A stretch of 12,300 nt of DNA from JAITWN01 sp964546765. GTDB lineage: Bacteria > Pseudomonadota > Gammaproteobacteria > SZUA-140. Below the pieces are notes generated by a model, which saw nothing but the letters and a program-made list of their open reading frames with translations, made no database searches and was not told the DNA's origin. The stretch covers positions 1 to 12,300 of the forward strand of contig CAZJKV010000059.1 in assembly GCA_964546765.1 (NCBI GenBank), given 5' to 3'. This document shows positions 1 through 7,893 of this stretch, piece after piece (the stretch's first letter is position 1; every line of letters starts with the position of its first letter). Both the position numbers and the translations under genes were made by a program.

Positions 1-2
1 CG

Positions 3-170
3 GGGCACGCGGCGGAGATCCTGGCGCTGCCGTGGCGTCCGGCCGTCGTGTGGTTCCAGCTCGGCATCCGCCACGATGGCGCGGCGCGGACGCTGGCCGA
101 GGCGGGGATCCGTGTCGTTCAGGATCGCTGCATGATGCCCGAGCACGGGCGGTTGCTGGGAGGGCGATGA
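3..170 (+). CDS. CoA-binding domain protein (YccU-like), C-terminal fragment
   Basis: The frame is open from the left edge and ends at TGA 168-170, giving 55 C-terminal residues; the start lies outside the window. The fragment reads VVWFQLGIRHDGAARTLAEA followed by GIRVVQDRCMMPEH. This matches the end of the small Rossmann-fold CoA-binding family (E. coli YccU, about 137 residues), where the equivalent text is WMQLGV...A..AREAGL.VVMDRC. These proteins are cytosolic and bind CoA or acyl-CoA, but their physiological role is not established. The end of the family is clearly recognisable: the W-x-QLG block and the DRC block are both present at the expected distance. It lies 36 bases upstream of ettA on the same strand, so the two may be co-transcribed. 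The stop overlaps an ATG (ATGA at 167-170) that opens a 15-16 codon mini-ORF running into the ettA start. A competing frame (32-217) over the same bases has no recognisable similarity. Confidence 0.85.
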   Translation, partial: GHAAEILALPWRPAVVWFQLGIRHDGAARTLAEAGIRVVQDRCMMPEHGRLLGGR

Positions 171-206
171 TGGCCGTGGCGATGATCGCCGTCCGGGGAG
201 TGATCG

Positions 207-1857
<1,651 letters not shown>

Positions 1858-1880
<23 letters not shown>

Positions 1881-2337
1881 CCGGGCACGACAGCACGATC
1901 GCGTCCTCGCGCGAATGTCTGCCCGGGTAGTAGCCGCGCCGCAGGCCGATCTCGAGGAAGCCCATCCCCTGGTACAACGCGAGCGCCGTACGGTTCGACG
2001 CCCTGACTTCGAGCAGTATCCATCCGGCCTTCGCGCCGCGCGCATAGTCGAACAGATGCTCCATCATTCGCCTGCCGAGGCCGAGGCCCTGCAGGTCGCG
2101 CCTGATGCACAGGTTCAGGACATGGGCCTCGCCGGCCGCGACAGTCAGGATGCTGTAGCCGAGGACATCACCGTCGTCCGTCATCAAGCAGCAATAATAG
2201 CCGGCGCGGATGCAGTCGCGGAATATTCCCTCGGTCCACGGGAAATCATAGGCATCGCGCTCGATCGCGATGACTGCGGGGAGATCCGCCACGGTCATCG
2301 CGCGAAAGATGGGCTTATCCGAGAGGCTGACGACCAT
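1858..2337 (-). CDS. rimI: Ribosomal-protein-alanine N-acetyltransferase RimI
   Basis: From ATG 2337 this encodes 159 residues (E. coli RimI has 148). It is a single GNAT domain with the acetyl-CoA loop QGLGLGRRMM at 83-92. LLEVRASN carries Glu110 and ALYQGMGF carries Tyr122, corresponding to the E. coli catalytic Glu103 and Tyr115, and the C-terminal block RRGYYP...REDAIVLS is typical of RimI. RimI acetylates the N-terminal alanine of ribosomal protein S18 and is cytosolic. The frame is open further upstream to 2463, but that extension lies antisense-free inside the glycosylase gene, has no RimI similarity and gives an overlong protein. ATG 2337 has GGAGG 9-13 bases upstream and begins where the family begins. 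The start lies inside the glycosylase gene (23-base overlap), implying translational coupling. The stop lies inside the end of ettA on the other strand. Confidence 0.93.
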
Positions 2338-3022
2338 TGGCGACCTCCATCGCAAGACAGAGATCACTCCAGGCCTTGCGCTTTTCGTAAGGCGAACGCA
2401 GCAGATAGGCCGGATGATAGGTGACGACGAGCGGAATTCCGCTGTCGGCGTAGCGATGGACATGGCCGCGCAGCTCGCCGACCTTGCGCCCGGTCTTGAG
2501 CAGGTTTTGTGCCGCGACGCGGCCGACCGCGAGGATGATGCGCGGATTCACCAGCGCTACCTGGCGCCGCAGGTAAGGTTCACAGCATGCCGCTTCCTCG
2601 GGCCGCGGATCGCGATTGCCGGGCGGCCGACATTTCAGGATGTTCGCAATATAGACGGCCTCGCGACTGAGCCCGAGCGCTGACAGCATCTCGTTCAGCA
2701 GCAGGCCGGCGCGGCCGACAAAGGGCTCGCCCATGCGGTCTTCCTCTACGCCCGGCGCCTCACCGATGATCATCCAGCCGGCATTACGGTTTCCGGTACC
2801 GAACACGGTACGGGTGCGCGTCGCATGCAGCTCGCACAGTGTGCAAGCCGCGACGCACGCCTCCAGCGCCTCCCAGTCGAGCGCGGCCGCGGACTCAGTT
2901 GCGCCGCCGGCCTCGCTTGCAGCAGGAATGACATCGGGAAGCGCATATGCAGGATTACGCTCGACCCACGCCTCGACGCCCATCGCCTCGAGGTACCGCC
3001 GCTGCCTTTCGCTCGTCACCAT
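2315..3022 (-). CDS. Family 4 (iron-sulfur) uracil-DNA glycosylase
   Basis: 235 residues from ATG 3022. It removes uracil from DNA in base-excision repair. The family 4 hallmarks are present. Motif GEAPG (87-91) is followed by EDRMGEPFVGRAGLLLNEML. The four Fe-S cysteine ligands are Cys60 and Cys63 (CTLC), Cys131 (NILKC) and Cys147 (CEPYL). The second catalytic motif HPAYLLR is at 203-209. An N-terminal extension of about 50 residues (YLEAMGVEAWVER, then an Ala-rich linker) is common in proteobacterial members. The frame is open upstream to 3397, but that part is antisense-free overlap of leuA in another frame and looks like a GC-rich shadow; the chosen ATG follows AGGA and the YLEAMG block begins right after it. 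It lies 35 bases after leuA and overlaps rimI, so it probably belongs to a leuA-udg-rimI transcript. An inverted repeat precedes its start. Confidence 0.93.
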   Translation of the reverse strand: MVTSERQRRYLEAMGVEAWVERNPAYALPDVIPAASEAGGATESAAALDWEALEACVAACTLCELHATRTRTVFGTGNRNAGWMIIGEAPGVEEDRMGEPFVGRAGLLLNEMLSALGLSREAVYIANILKCRPPGNRDPRPEEAACCEPYLRRQVALVNPRIILAVGRVAAQNLLKTGRKVGELRGHVHRYADSGIPLVVTYHPAYLLRSPYEKRKAWSDLCLAMEVANGRQPLG

Positions 3023-3027
3023 CGCGA

Positions 3028-3056
3028 TCCTGACACGGTTATGGGCGGAATCAGGA
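3028..3056 (-). promoter_or_regulatory. Inverted repeat covering the glycosylase ribosome binding site
   Basis: Perfect 6-base arms TCCTGA (3056-3051 read on the - strand) and TCAGGA (3033-3028) are separated by 17 bases in the leuA-glycosylase gap. The 3' arm contains AGGA, the only ribosome-binding-like sequence before ATG 3022. The arms sit two bases after the leuA stop, so a ribosome finishing leuA would cover the 5' arm. This suggests translational coupling; there is no T-run, so it is not a terminator. The structure is short and unproven. Confidence 0.35.
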
Positions 3057-3057
3057 C

Positions 3058-4599
3058 TCAGACCTGAGGGTGCGCCCGCTCGCCGGGTTCGGTCATCCTG
3101 TTCAGCGCGTTGATATAGGCCTTGGCCGACGCGATGATGATGTCGGTGTCGGCACCCTGGCCGTTGACGATGCGGCCGCCGCGCTCGATGCGCACCGCGA
3201 CCTCGCCTTGGGAATCGGTTCCGCCGGTGATGTTGCTGACTGAATAGAGTTGCAGTATTGTGCCGCTCTGCGCGATCGACTCGATCGCCCTGAAGGTCGC
3301 GTCGACCGGTCCGTCGCCCTGCGCAATCGCCTGACGCTCGGCGCCGTCGACCGACAGCGTTACCTCGGCTTTGGGCGTCTCGCCGGTTTCGGAACACACC
3401 CGCAGCGCGACGAGCCGAATGCGCTCGTCTTCAGCGGCGGCGCTCGCCTCAGAGACAAGCGTGTGAAGATCTTCATCGTAGATCTCGTGCTTCTTGTCGG
3501 CGAGATCCTTGAAGCGCGCGAAGGCCTCGTTCAGTTCCGCCTCGGACGCAAACGAGATGCCGAGCTCGCGCAGGCGGGAACCGAAGGCGTTGCGGCCGGA
3601 ATGCTTGCCGAGCACCATGCGGTTGGTCGTCCAGCCGACGTCCTCGGCGCGCATGATCTCGTAGGTCTCGCGGCTCTTCAGCACCCCGTCCTGGTGGATA
3701 CCGGACTCGTGCGCGAACGCGTTGGCGCCGACGATCGCCTTGTTCGGCTGCACGGCGAATCCCGTCACGCTGGACACCAGACGGCTGCAGGCGACTATCT
3801 GGGCCGTGTCGAGACCGGTTTCGCAGCTGAACACGTCCGGCCGCGTGCGCACCGCCATGACGATCTCCTCGAGCGCGGCGTTGCCGGCACGTTCTCCGAG
3901 GCCGTTGATCGTGCACTCGACCTGGCGCGCCCCGTTCATGACCGCGGCGAGCGAGTTCGCGACGGCGAGACCGAGATCGTTGTGGCAATGCACCGAGAAG
4001 ATCGCCTTGTCCGCGTTCGGGATACGCTCCAGCAACGTGCGGATCAATGCGCCAAACTGCTCCGGGACGCTGTATCCGACGGTATCGGGGATATTGATCG
4101 TGCTCGCGCCGGCGTCGATCACCGCCTCGATAACGCGACAGAGAAAATCGACGTCGGAACGGCCGGCGTCCTCGGGCGAGAACTCGACGTTGTCGGCATG
4201 GCTGCGGGCGCGTTTTACCGCGCGCACCGCCTGCTCGAGTACCTGTTCGGGTTCCATGCGCAGCTTGGCCTTCATATGGATAGGCGAAGTCGCAATGAAG
4301 GTATGGATGCGGCTCGACGCGGCCGGTTTCAGCGCTTCGGCGGCGCGATCGATGTCCTTGTCCAGTGCACGCGCAAGGCCGCAGACCGTGCTTTCGGTCA
4401 CGGCCCGGGCGACGGCCTGAACCGCCTCGAAGTCGCCGGGGCTCGCGATCGGAAAACCGGCCTCGATGACGTCGACCCGCATGCGCTCCAGCGCCTTCGC
4501 GATCCTGACTTTCTCGTCGCGGGTCATCGACGCGCCGGGGCTCTGTTCGCCGTCGCGCAAGGTGGTATCGAAGATAACCAGTCTTTCTTTGGTGCCCAT
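3058..4599 (-). CDS. leuA: 2-isopropylmalate synthase
   Basis: 513 residues. It condenses acetyl-CoA with 2-ketoisovalerate, the first committed step of leucine synthesis, in the cytosol. The catalytic TIM barrel carries DTTLRDGEQ at 11-19 with metal ligand Asp16, HCHND at 204-208 (His204 and His206) and NGLGERAGN with Asn240. HESGIHQDG lies at 297-305. The C-terminal regulatory domain (about 393-505, including GDGPVDATFRAI) is complete, so leucine feedback inhibition is expected. Length and start match the short bacterial LeuA type (E. coli 523). The start has AGGAG seven bases upstream. The gene follows a 263-base leader containing a promoter, a Val/Leu-rich leader peptide and attenuator-like structures. 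The glycosylase gene follows after 35 bases. In many relatives leuA closes the ilv-psd-pssA cluster, as here. Confidence 0.97.
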   Translation of the reverse strand: MGTKERLVIFDTTLRDGEQSPGASMTRDEKVRIAKALERMRVDVIEAGFPIASPGDFEAVQAVARAVTESTVCGLARALDKDIDRAAEALKPAASSRIHTFIATSPIHMKAKLRMEPEQVLEQAVRAVKRARSHADNVEFSPEDAGRSDVDFLCRVIEAVIDAGASTINIPDTVGYSVPEQFGALIRTLLERIPNADKAIFSVHCHNDLGLAVANSLAAVMNGARQVECTINGLGERAGNAALEEIVMAVRTRPDVFSCETGLDTAQIVACSRLVSSVTGFAVQPNKAIVGANAFAHESGIHQDGVLKSRETYEIMRAEDVGWTTNRMVLGKHSGRNAFGSRLRELGISFASEAELNEAFARFKDLADKKHEIYDEDLHTLVSEASAAAEDERIRLVALRVCSETGETPKAEVTLSVDGAERQAIAQGDGPVDATFRAIESIAQSGTILQLYSVSNITGGTDSQGEVAVRIERGGRIVNGQGADTDIIIASAKAYINALNRMTEPGERAHPQV

Positions 4600-4622
4600 C
4601 TCGAAGCTCCTGTCCTGTATTC

Positions 4623-4652
4623 AGTGTACCCGACCGTCTCGTGGATGCGAAA
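4623..4652 (-). promoter_or_regulatory. Possible secondary leuA promoter downstream of the attenuator
   Basis: On the - strand TTTCGC (4652-4647) and TACACT (4628-4623) are separated by 18 bases and lie just upstream of the leuA ribosome binding site. The -10 match is 4 of 6 and the -35 match is weak. If used, it would give leucine-independent basal expression that bypasses the attenuator. This is a weak prediction. Confidence 0.2.
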
Positions 4653-4723
4653 CAGCACCCCGGAGGTCCGGGTCAGGGGAAACAATGATCGTGGGGTATG
4701 GGGGGTGTCTGCCGCTAGGGCAG
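4650..4723 (-). terminator. Candidate leucine attenuator: competing hairpins upstream of leuA
   Basis: Three pairings can be read by eye on the - strand. (a) CTGCC (4723-4719) pairs with GGCAG (4713-4709) across a 5-base loop that holds the leader stop codon. (b) CAGACACCCC (4711-4702) pairs with GGGGTGCTG (4661-4653), nine base pairs with one bulged A. (c) CCCGG (4672-4668) pairs with CCGGG (4663-4659) across ACCT, followed by TGCTGTTT (4657-4650), a terminator-like hairpin with a weak T-tract. Pairing (b) excludes both (a) and (c). This is classical attenuation logic: a ribosome stalled on the leader's Leu codons would free the GGCAG arm to form (b) and block (c), whereas a ribosome reaching the stop codon would cover it and let (c) form. 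The short stem and interrupted T-run are the weak points. Confidence 0.5.
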
Positions 4724-4816
4724 CAGCAGGCGCAGGACGTGCAGGACGCGGACAGGCGCAACAGCGCCGCGGCGTTCGGCCGGGTAGAGCGAAGATGCGG
4801 AATCGGCGACGTTCAT
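4715..4816 (-). CDS. leuL: Leu/Val-rich leader peptide of leuA (leuL-like)
   Basis: A 33-codon ORF, ATG 4816 to TAG 4717-4715, starting MNVADSASSLYPAERR and ending PVRVLHVLRLLLP. It has six leucines, five of them CTG and all in the last nine codons, and three Val codons interleaved just before, all in the final third. This is the pattern of attenuation leader peptides, whose translation senses charged tRNA. It sits between pssA and leuA, begins seven bases after a good -10 box, and its stop codon lies in the loop of the first of several competing hairpins. There is no sequence resemblance to E. coli LeuL, but such leaders conserve only regulatory codons. The ATG has only CGGGG as a possible ribosome-binding sequence, and by position the transcript may begin at the A of the ATG, making the leader leaderless. 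The gene symbol is by analogy. It is too short for similarity to prove it. Confidence 0.6.
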   Translation of the reverse strand: MNVADSASSLYPAERRGAVAPVRVLHVLRLLLP

Positions 4817-4822
4817 GCCCCG

Positions 4823-4851
4823 AATATAGTCGATTCGCAGAGCACTGCCAA
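4823..4851 (-). promoter_or_regulatory. Sigma-70 promoter of leuL-leuA
   Basis: On the - strand TTGGCA (4851-4846) and TATATT (4828-4823) are separated by exactly 17 bases; each hexamer differs little from consensus (TTGACA, TATAAT). The -35 box begins 12 bases after the pssA stop codon. The expected start of transcription, about seven bases after the -10 box, is position 4816, the A of the leader peptide ATG. This is the clearest promoter in the window and makes leuA independently transcribed from the ilv-psd-pssA genes. Confidence 0.7.
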
Positions 4852-4862
4852 GCCCCCGGATG

Positions 4863-5684
4863 TCAGCCCTGCGGGTCCGGACCACCAGGCCCTTCGGTAT
4901 CTTCCTGCCTGGGTTTCGCCCCGGTGCGCGCCTTGCGCCGGCGGCGCAAATATAACAGGGTCAATGCAGGCCCGGACAAGGCATAGATCATCGCCAGGCT
5001 GAACAGCACGACCGGCGGCTCGAGCGAGATGAAGACAAAGATCAGCACCACGATCAGAATCGTGAAAAACGGCACCTTTCCCTTGAGGTCCAGATCCTTG
5101 AAACTCTTGTAGCGGATGTTGCTGACCATCAGGATGCCGGCGATCGTGGTCAACACCGAGGTCACCACGGTAAGGTCGGCGCCGTCGATCTCGTAGCGGG
5201 CGCCGACCCAGACCATGCCGGCGATCAGCGCAGCGGCCGCCGGCGAGGCGAGCCCCTGGAAATATCCCTTCTCGGCGGTCGCCGCCTGGGTGTTGAAGCG
5301 CGCGAGCCGCAAACCCGCGGCAACGGTGTAGATGAAGGCAGCGAGCCATCCGAGCTTGCCGGCGTCGTACAGGGACCATTCGTAGATCACCAGCGCCGGC
5401 GCGATCCCGAAGGCGATCATGTCGGACAAGCTGTCGTACTGAACGCCGAAATCGCTCTGGGTATTGGTCAGGCGTGCGATGCGCCCGTCGAGACCATCGA
5501 GGATCATCGCGATGAAGATCGCGACCGCTGCGGCCTCGAAGTGCCCGCCCTTGGCGGCGATGATCGCGTAGAACCCCGCGAACAACGCCGCTGTCGTGAA
5601 CAGGTTCGGCAGCAGGTAGATGCCGCGACGGCGCCTGGTTTCCCTGGTTTCCTGGTTCATTGACGGATCGATGCCATTTTTCAT
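4863..5684 (-). CDS. pssA: CDP-diacylglycerol-serine O-phosphatidyltransferase
   Basis: 273 residues. An integral inner-membrane enzyme that makes phosphatidylserine from CDP-diacylglycerol and serine. It has the CDP-alcohol phosphatidyltransferase signature DGx2ARx8Gx3Dx3D, with Asp66, Gly67, Ala70, Arg71, Gly80, Asp84 and Asp88 all in register and an additional Asp63. About seven or eight hydrophobic segments follow, for example 30-44, 50-65, 112-126, 148-161, 175-187, 206-221 and 225-246, and the C-terminal tail is basic and then acidic. The length and the NLFTTAALFAGFYAI opening fit the membrane-bound (type II, Bacillus-like) PssA rather than the peripheral E. coli enzyme. The start ATG 5684 overlaps the psd stop as ATGA, so translation is coupled; a second in-frame ATG eight codons later is less likely. 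The leuA promoter begins 12 bases after its stop, with no terminator between. Confidence 0.95.
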   Translation of the reverse strand: MKNGIDPSMNQETRETRRRRGIYLLPNLFTTAALFAGFYAIIAAKGGHFEAAAVAIFIAMILDGLDGRIARLTNTQSDFGVQYDSLSDMIAFGIAPALVIYEWSLYDAGKLGWLAAFIYTVAAGLRLARFNTQAATAEKGYFQGLASPAAAALIAGMVWVGARYEIDGADLTVVTSVLTTIAGILMVSNIRYKSFKDLDLKGKVPFFTILIVVLIFVFISLEPPVVLFSLAMIYALSGPALTLLYLRRRRKARTGAKPRQEDTEGPGGPDPQG

Positions 5685-6319
5685 GTCCTGCGCATCAGCG
5701 TGGCGATGAGGTCGGCGCCGGCCTGCACACGTGTCCCGCTCTCTGTTTCGACACGCGAACCCGCCGGCATTAGCACTTCGACGGTCGCGCCGAACGGGGT
5801 GAGACCGCAGCGCTGCCCCTGCCCGACCCGCTCGCCGGCATGAATATAACAGCGGGACCGCAGCAGGCGCCTCGGCGTCCTGACGGTGATGACGACGTCG
5901 TCGCCTTCATCGGTCTGCAGCCAGAACGCGACGCCGGACCCGGCATTCGCCGCGGCGCCGTCCTGCGTGATACCGGTCCACATCTTCTGTACCTTGCCTT
6001 CGACCGGGCTGCGCATGACGAAGACGCCGCTGCGCCACATCCGGATCGTCACGCCGACGGCGTCGCGCTCGAGCCAGACGTCACGCACCGGTCCAGCCGC
6101 CACGACACGGCCATCGGCGGGACTGACAACGCCGAGCGGGACCGGAGGTATCTCGCGATCGGGGTCGCGGAACAGCCAGACGAGGACCAGCGCCATCAGC
6201 CAGGCAGGGACCGCCCAGGCGAACCCGGCGACCACGTGAACAACGACAGCAAGGCCCGCGAGGGTAAAGACCGGCCACCGGCCTGCCGGGGCGAGAACAG
6301 GACGCCGTCCCTCGAACAT
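5681..6319 (-). CDS. psd: Phosphatidylserine decarboxylase homologue lacking the pyruvoyl serine (probable pseudoenzyme)
   Basis: 212 residues, similar to the short bacterial/archaeal Psd type. Features retained: a basic N-terminus, a hydrophobic hairpin at about 17-49, FRDPDREIPP at 50-59, SPADGRV at 66-72 with Asp69, and RCGLTPFG...VEVLMP near the C-terminus. In working enzymes of this type the chain self-cleaves at FGS, and that serine becomes the pyruvoyl cofactor; here the residue is Ala178 (GCG). The DVHVNRxP motif with its catalytic histidine reads GVFVMRSP (98-105), so His is replaced by Phe100 and Asn by Met. The NER block before the IAG region is also missing. It is 35 bases after ilvC and overlaps pssA by ATGA, exactly where active psd genes sit in relatives. 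The frame is intact with no stop or frameshift, so it is not a decaying pseudogene. The decarboxylase label is by homology only. Confidence 0.85.
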   Translation of the reverse strand: MFEGRRPVLAPAGRWPVFTLAGLAVVVHVVAGFAWAVPAWLMALVLVWLFRDPDREIPPVPLGVVSPADGRVVAAGPVRDVWLERDAVGVTIRMWRSGVFVMRSPVEGKVQKMWTGITQDGAAANAGSGVAFWLQTDEGDDVVITVRTPRRLLRSRCYIHAGERVGQGQRCGLTPFGATVEVLMPAGSRVETESGTRVQAGADLIATLMRRT

Positions 6320-6354
6320 CGGCCCTGACCGCTGCCGCCGCCGTTATTCCTGAC

Positions 6355-7371
6355 TCAGTTCCGGTCGCGATCGACGATCTTGTTCGCCTTGATCCACGGC
6401 ATCATGTCGCGCAGCTTCGCGCCGACTTCCTCGATCGGGTGTTCACGGCTGATACGACGCATGGCCTTCAGCGTCGCGGCTCCGGCCTGGTTTTCGAGGA
6501 TGAACTCGCGGGCGAAGCGACCGTCCTGAACCTCCTTGAGGATGCGCCGCATCTCCGCGCGCGTCTCGTCGGTAATGATCCGGGGTCCGCGCGTCAGGTC
6601 GCCGTACTCTGCCGTGTTCGAAATCGAATAACGCATATTCGCGATGCCGCCCTCGTACATAAGGTCGACGATCAGCTTGAGTTCATGCAGGCACTCGAAG
6701 TACGCCATCTCGGGCGCATATCCGGCCTCGATCAGGGTCTCGAAACCGGCTTGCACCAGCGCGGTTGCGCCGCCGCACAGCACGGCCTGCTCGCCGAACA
6801 GGTCGGTCTCGGTCTCTTCGCGGAAATTGGTCTCGATGATGCCGGCACGGCCGCCGCCATTGGCGCTGGCGTAGGACAACGCGATGTCGCGCGCCTTGCC
6901 GCTTGCATCCTGGTAGACCGCGATCAGGCTCGGAACGCCGCCGCCCTGGGTATAGGTCGATCGCACCAGGTGACCGGGGCCCTTCGGCGCGATCATGATG
7001 ACGTCGAGGTCCGCGCGCGGCTCGATCTGTCCGTAATGGATATTGAAGCCGTGCGCGAAGGCAAGCACCGCGCCCTGCTTGATCCCGGGCGCAATGACGT
7101 CGCGATACAGCCGCGCCTGGTGCTCGTCCGGCACCAGCACCATGACCAGATCCGCGCCCTCGACCGCCTGTTTGACCGATCTGACCTCGAGGCCTGACTT
7201 CTTCGCCTTCGCCTCCGAGGACGATCCCTCGCGCAGGCCTACTACGACATTGACGCCGGAGTCCTTGAGGTTGTTGGCGTGGGCGTGGCCCTGCGAGCCG
7301 TAACCGAGGATCGCGACGCGTATACCGCGCACAATCGACAGATCGGCGTCCTTGTCATAGAAAATCTTCAT
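6355..7371 (-). CDS. ilvC: Ketol-acid reductoisomerase, class I (NADP+)
   Basis: 338 residues, the usual length of the short class I enzyme. It isomerises and reduces 2-acetolactate (and 2-aceto-2-hydroxybutyrate) to dihydroxy acids using NADPH and magnesium. The N-terminal Rossmann domain has GYGSQGHAHANNL (23-35) and the phosphate-binding loop LREGSSSE (46-53), whose Arg and Ser residues suit NADPH. The knotted C-terminal domain carries the metal and substrate residues Asp190 and Glu194 (TDLFGEQAVLCGG), Glu226 and Glu230 (ECLHELKLIVD), and Ser251 (SISNTAEYGD). The start ATG 7371 follows GAGGA about 12 bases upstream and lies 26 bases after ilvN. Psd follows after 35 bases. It is clearly part of the ilvB-ilvN-ilvC operon. 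Confidence 0.97.
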   Translation of the reverse strand: MKIFYDKDADLSIVRGIRVAILGYGSQGHAHANNLKDSGVNVVVGLREGSSSEAKAKKSGLEVRSVKQAVEGADLVMVLVPDEHQARLYRDVIAPGIKQGAVLAFAHGFNIHYGQIEPRADLDVIMIAPKGPGHLVRSTYTQGGGVPSLIAVYQDASGKARDIALSYASANGGGRAGIIETNFREETETDLFGEQAVLCGGATALVQAGFETLIEAGYAPEMAYFECLHELKLIVDLMYEGGIANMRYSISNTAEYGDLTRGPRIITDETRAEMRRILKEVQDGRFAREFILENQAGAATLKAMRRISREHPIEEVGAKLRDMMPWIKANKIVDRDRN

Positions 7372-7397
7372 GCCGGAACATTCCTCTTTATCGCTGT

Positions 7398-7889
7398 TTA
7401 CAGACTGAGACTCTTTTCTCCGCGCGCGATGCCGGTGGCCCCCGAGCGTACGGTTTCGATGATCGTGATACCGCCGACCGCGGCGATGAAGGCATCGAGC
7501 TTCTCGCCGGTGCCGGTCAGCTCGATCGTATAACTCCTGTTGCCGACGTCGATGACCCGGCCACGGAAGATCTCGGTGAGACGCATGACCTCATCGCGTT
7601 CGTGATCCTCGGCCCTGACCTTGATCAGCATCATCTCGCGCTCGATATGGGCGCCTTCGGTCAGGTCGAGCAGCTTGATCACGTCGACCAGCTTGTTCAG
7701 CTGCTTGGTGATCTGCTCGATGATCTCCTCCGAACCGCTGGTGACCAGGGTCATGCGCGAGATCGTCGGATCCTCGGTCGGCGCGACGGTCAGTGACTCG
7801 ATGTTATAGCCGCGTGCTGAAAACAGGCCCGCGACCCTGGACAGGGCGCCGGCCTCGTTTTCCATCAGTATCGATATGATGTGACGCAT
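7398..7889 (-). CDS. ilvN: Acetolactate synthase small (regulatory) subunit
   Basis: 163 residues, the same length as E. coli IlvH, and closely similar in its opening MRHIISILMENEAGALSRVAG and RGYNIESLTVAPTEDPTISRM. The N-terminal ACT domain (about 1-80) keeps Asn11, Gly14 and Asn29, positions whose mutation abolishes valine feedback in E. coli IlvH, so valine inhibition is expected. A second, ACT-like C-terminal domain spans about 85-160. It stabilises and regulates the catalytic subunit encoded just upstream; the gap between the ilvB stop and this ATG is only four bases. The symbol ilvN is used for convention, although the sequence is IlvH-type. Identification is firm. Confidence 0.96.
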   Translation of the reverse strand: MRHIISILMENEAGALSRVAGLFSARGYNIESLTVAPTEDPTISRMTLVTSGSEEIIEQITKQLNKLVDVIKLLDLTEGAHIEREMMLIKVRAEDHERDEVMRLTEIFRGRVIDVGNRSYTIELTGTGEKLDAFIAAVGGITIIETVRSGATGIARGEKSLSL

Positions 7890-7893
7890 GGCC

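Noticed and set aside
4853..4885. CCGGA...TCCGG hairpin at the pssA end, considered as a terminator
   Set aside because: It has a 5-bp stem with a long loop and is followed by GGGGCTTGG, not a T-run; it overlaps the leuA -35 region.
3250..4986. Long + strand open frame (578 codons) antisense to leuA
   Set aside because: It lies opposite an unmistakable leuA, its protein is rich in Arg, Asp, His and Gly with no recognisable domain, and such antisense openings are usual when codon third positions are G/C.
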